DNA from: Campylobacterota bacterium
GTDB lineage: Bacteria > Campylobacterota > Campylobacteria > Campylobacterales > Sulfurovaceae
DNA length: 7,875 nt
NCBI GenBank assembly: GCA_003646525.1
Contig: QMKU01000054.1
Coordinates: 1 to 7,875, forward strand
Reading direction: 5' to 3'
This document shows positions 6,793 through 7,875 of the stretch, in pieces. A program made the position numbers and the translations under genes. Under the pieces are notes generated by a model that made no database searches, was not told where the DNA came from, and saw only the letters and a program-made list of their open reading frames with translations. Within the stretch, counting starts at the first letter, position 1. Each line of letters starts with the position of its first letter.

Positions 6793-7875
6793 TGCGCTTT
6801 TTTTATTTTTGATGCAAACAGGTTTTTCACTGTTTTCGATAACTTCAGGGGTGATGATCACTTCATAATCTTCAAGTTCAGGTAGTTCATACATGATATC
6901 CAAAAGAATCTCTTCCATTATAGAGCGCAATCCTCGGGCACCTGTTTTTCTCTCTATTGCCCGTTGCGCAATCAATTCAAGTGCCTCAGGCTCAAAAGAG
7001 AGTATCGCATTGTCGATACTGAAAAGTTTTTGGTATTGTTTGACGAGTGAGTTTTTGGGTTCCACTAGTATGCGTACCATATCCTTTAGGCTGATTTGAT
7101 TGAGCGTTGCGTGAACATGGAGTCGTCCTATGAGTTCGGGGATCAAGCCGAAGGAGACAAGATCTCCTGACTCAACAAGATGCAGCATATCTTCTTCTTC
7201 TTTTTTACTTCGTTTTGTTTGCCCAAAGCCCATTGTATTGCTTCCGAGTCGTTTTTTAATGATTTCATCGAGACCATCAAAAGCACCACCGCAGATAAAA
7301 AGAATATTGGAAGTATCAATTTGGAGAAAATCTTGATTGGGATGCTTGCGTCCACCTTTTGGTGGTATATTGACGATAGAACCTTCAATGATCTTGAGAA
7401 GAGCTTGCTGTACTCCTTCCCCAGATACATCACGCGTAATGGATCGATTTTCTCCCATTCGTGCTACTTTATCCACTTCATCAATAAAAACAATACCCTG
7501 TTCTGCACGCTGTACATCTCCGTCAGCAGCCTGAAGTAGTTTGGTAAGAATATTTTCTACATCTTCACCGACATAGCCTGCTTCTGTCAGATTTGTTGCA
7601 TCTGCAATTGCGATAGGAACATTCAAGAAGCGTGCAATGGTTTGTGCGAGTAGTGTTTTGCCACTTCCTGTAGGACCCAATAAGAGAATATTCGACTTGG
7701 CAATTTGTGTATCATCATCTTGGATATTTTTAAAAATACGCTTATAATGATTGTATACGGCAACACTCAGTGTTTTTTTTGCGCTCTCCTGACCGATGAC
7801 ATAAGTATCGAGCATTCCTTTGATCTCTTTTGGAGCTAGAAGTTCTTCGCTAAATTCTATTGGATCCGATGGCTC
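6790..7875 (-). CDS. clpX: ClpX ATP-dependent unfoldase, N-terminus off window
   Basis: ClpX is a hexameric AAA+ unfoldase that recognises tagged proteins and feeds them to the ClpP peptidase in the cytoplasm. The frame is open to the window edge: before the Met at 7815 lie 20 more in-frame codons ([20 protein letters not shown]) matching the ClpX linker, so that Met is internal. The N-terminal zinc-binding domain and true start lie outside. In visible-residue numbering: LDTYVIGQ at 22-29, Walker A GPTGSGKT at 67-74, pore loop GYVGED at 100-105, Walker B IVFIDEVD at 128-135, [14 protein letters not shown] at 152-165, RKH substrate loop at 176-178, sensor 1 [12 protein letters not shown] at 190-201, ClpP-docking loop MGF at 215-217 (usually IGF), and sensor 2 GARGLRS at 312-318. 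The C-terminus ends KNKKSA. The 361 visible residues fit a family length of about 400-420. clpP is not adjacent here. Confidence 0.98.
   Translation of the reverse strand, partial: EPSDPIEFSEELLAPKEIKGMLDTYVIGQESAKKTLSVAVYNHYKRIFKNIQDDDTQIAKSNILLLGPTGSGKTLLAQTIARFLNVPIAIADATNLTEAGYVGEDVENILTKLLQAADGDVQRAEQGIVFIDEVDKVARMGENRSITRDVSGEGVQQALLKIIEGSIVNIPPKGGRKHPNQDFLQIDTSNILFICGGAFDGLDEIIKKRLGSNTMGFGQTKRSKKEEEDMLHLVESGDLVSFGLIPELIGRLHVHATLNQISLKDMVRILVEPKNSLVKQYQKLFSIDNAILSFEPEALELIAQRAIERKTGARGLRSIMEEILLDIMYELPELEDYEVIITPEVIENSEKPVCIKNKKSA

Noticed and set aside
7180..7539. 119-codon plus-strand open frame opposite clpX
   Set aside because: It is antisense to the conserved AAA+ core of ClpX, with low-complexity F/S-rich sequence typical of a shadow frame.
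7813..7815. Met at 7815 as the start of ClpX
   Set aside because: The frame continues upstream to the window edge with residues that match the ClpX linker before LD-x-YVIGQ, and the zinc-binding domain would be missing.

Overview
The window looks like a core-chromosome segment of a free-living Campylobacterota (Epsilonproteobacteria), in the Sulfurovum/Sulfurimonas range. This rests on the order clpX-mreB-mreC-carB, which I recall from Campylobacter, on moderate-to-low GC judged by eye, and on promoters with a good -10 box but no recognisable -35. The genus is an inference. No rRNA, tRNA, CRISPR array, transposase or phage gene is visible.

All six genes lie on the minus strand, so transcription runs from right to left. 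From the right edge: clpX (6790-7875, its N-terminus cut off by the window edge), mreB (5747-6781), mreC (4519-5757), carB (1180-4440), a compact TsaC/Sua5/YrdC-like gene (744-1223), and a Uma2-family putative nuclease (114-662). clpX and mreB are 8 bp apart, mreB and mreC overlap by 11 bp, and carB and the TsaC-like gene overlap by 44 bp. Two gaps carry probable promoters: the 78-bp mreC-carB gap has a TATAAT box, and the 81-bp gap before the Uma2 gene has an extended -10 (TGATATAAT). Positions 1-113 hold no convincing gene. They hold a REP-like hairpin at 5-25 and three phased AAATGG repeats.

Functionally, ClpX (protein unfoldase), MreB and MreC (rod-shape cytoskeleton and periplasmic scaffold) and CarB (carbamoyl phosphate for pyrimidines and arginine) are housekeeping proteins. 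The TsaC-like protein belongs to the family that makes threonylcarbamoyl-AMP for the tRNA t6A modification. It keeps the family's KxR and SxN motifs but is short, very basic, and reduced in the middle.

The most unusual sequence is the 3' end of mreC. Its product carries an extension of about 150 residues beyond the normal MreC fold. The extension contains three DQN-type heptads, then a Lys/Glu/Arg-rich stretch with a perfect, in-frame 45-bp tandem duplication, all inside a 142-bp, almost uninterrupted pyrimidine tract (plus strand). I did not find a clear new multi-gene system. The leads are the mreC tail, the reduced TsaC-like protein fused by overlap to carB, and the REP-like hairpin beside the Uma2 gene.
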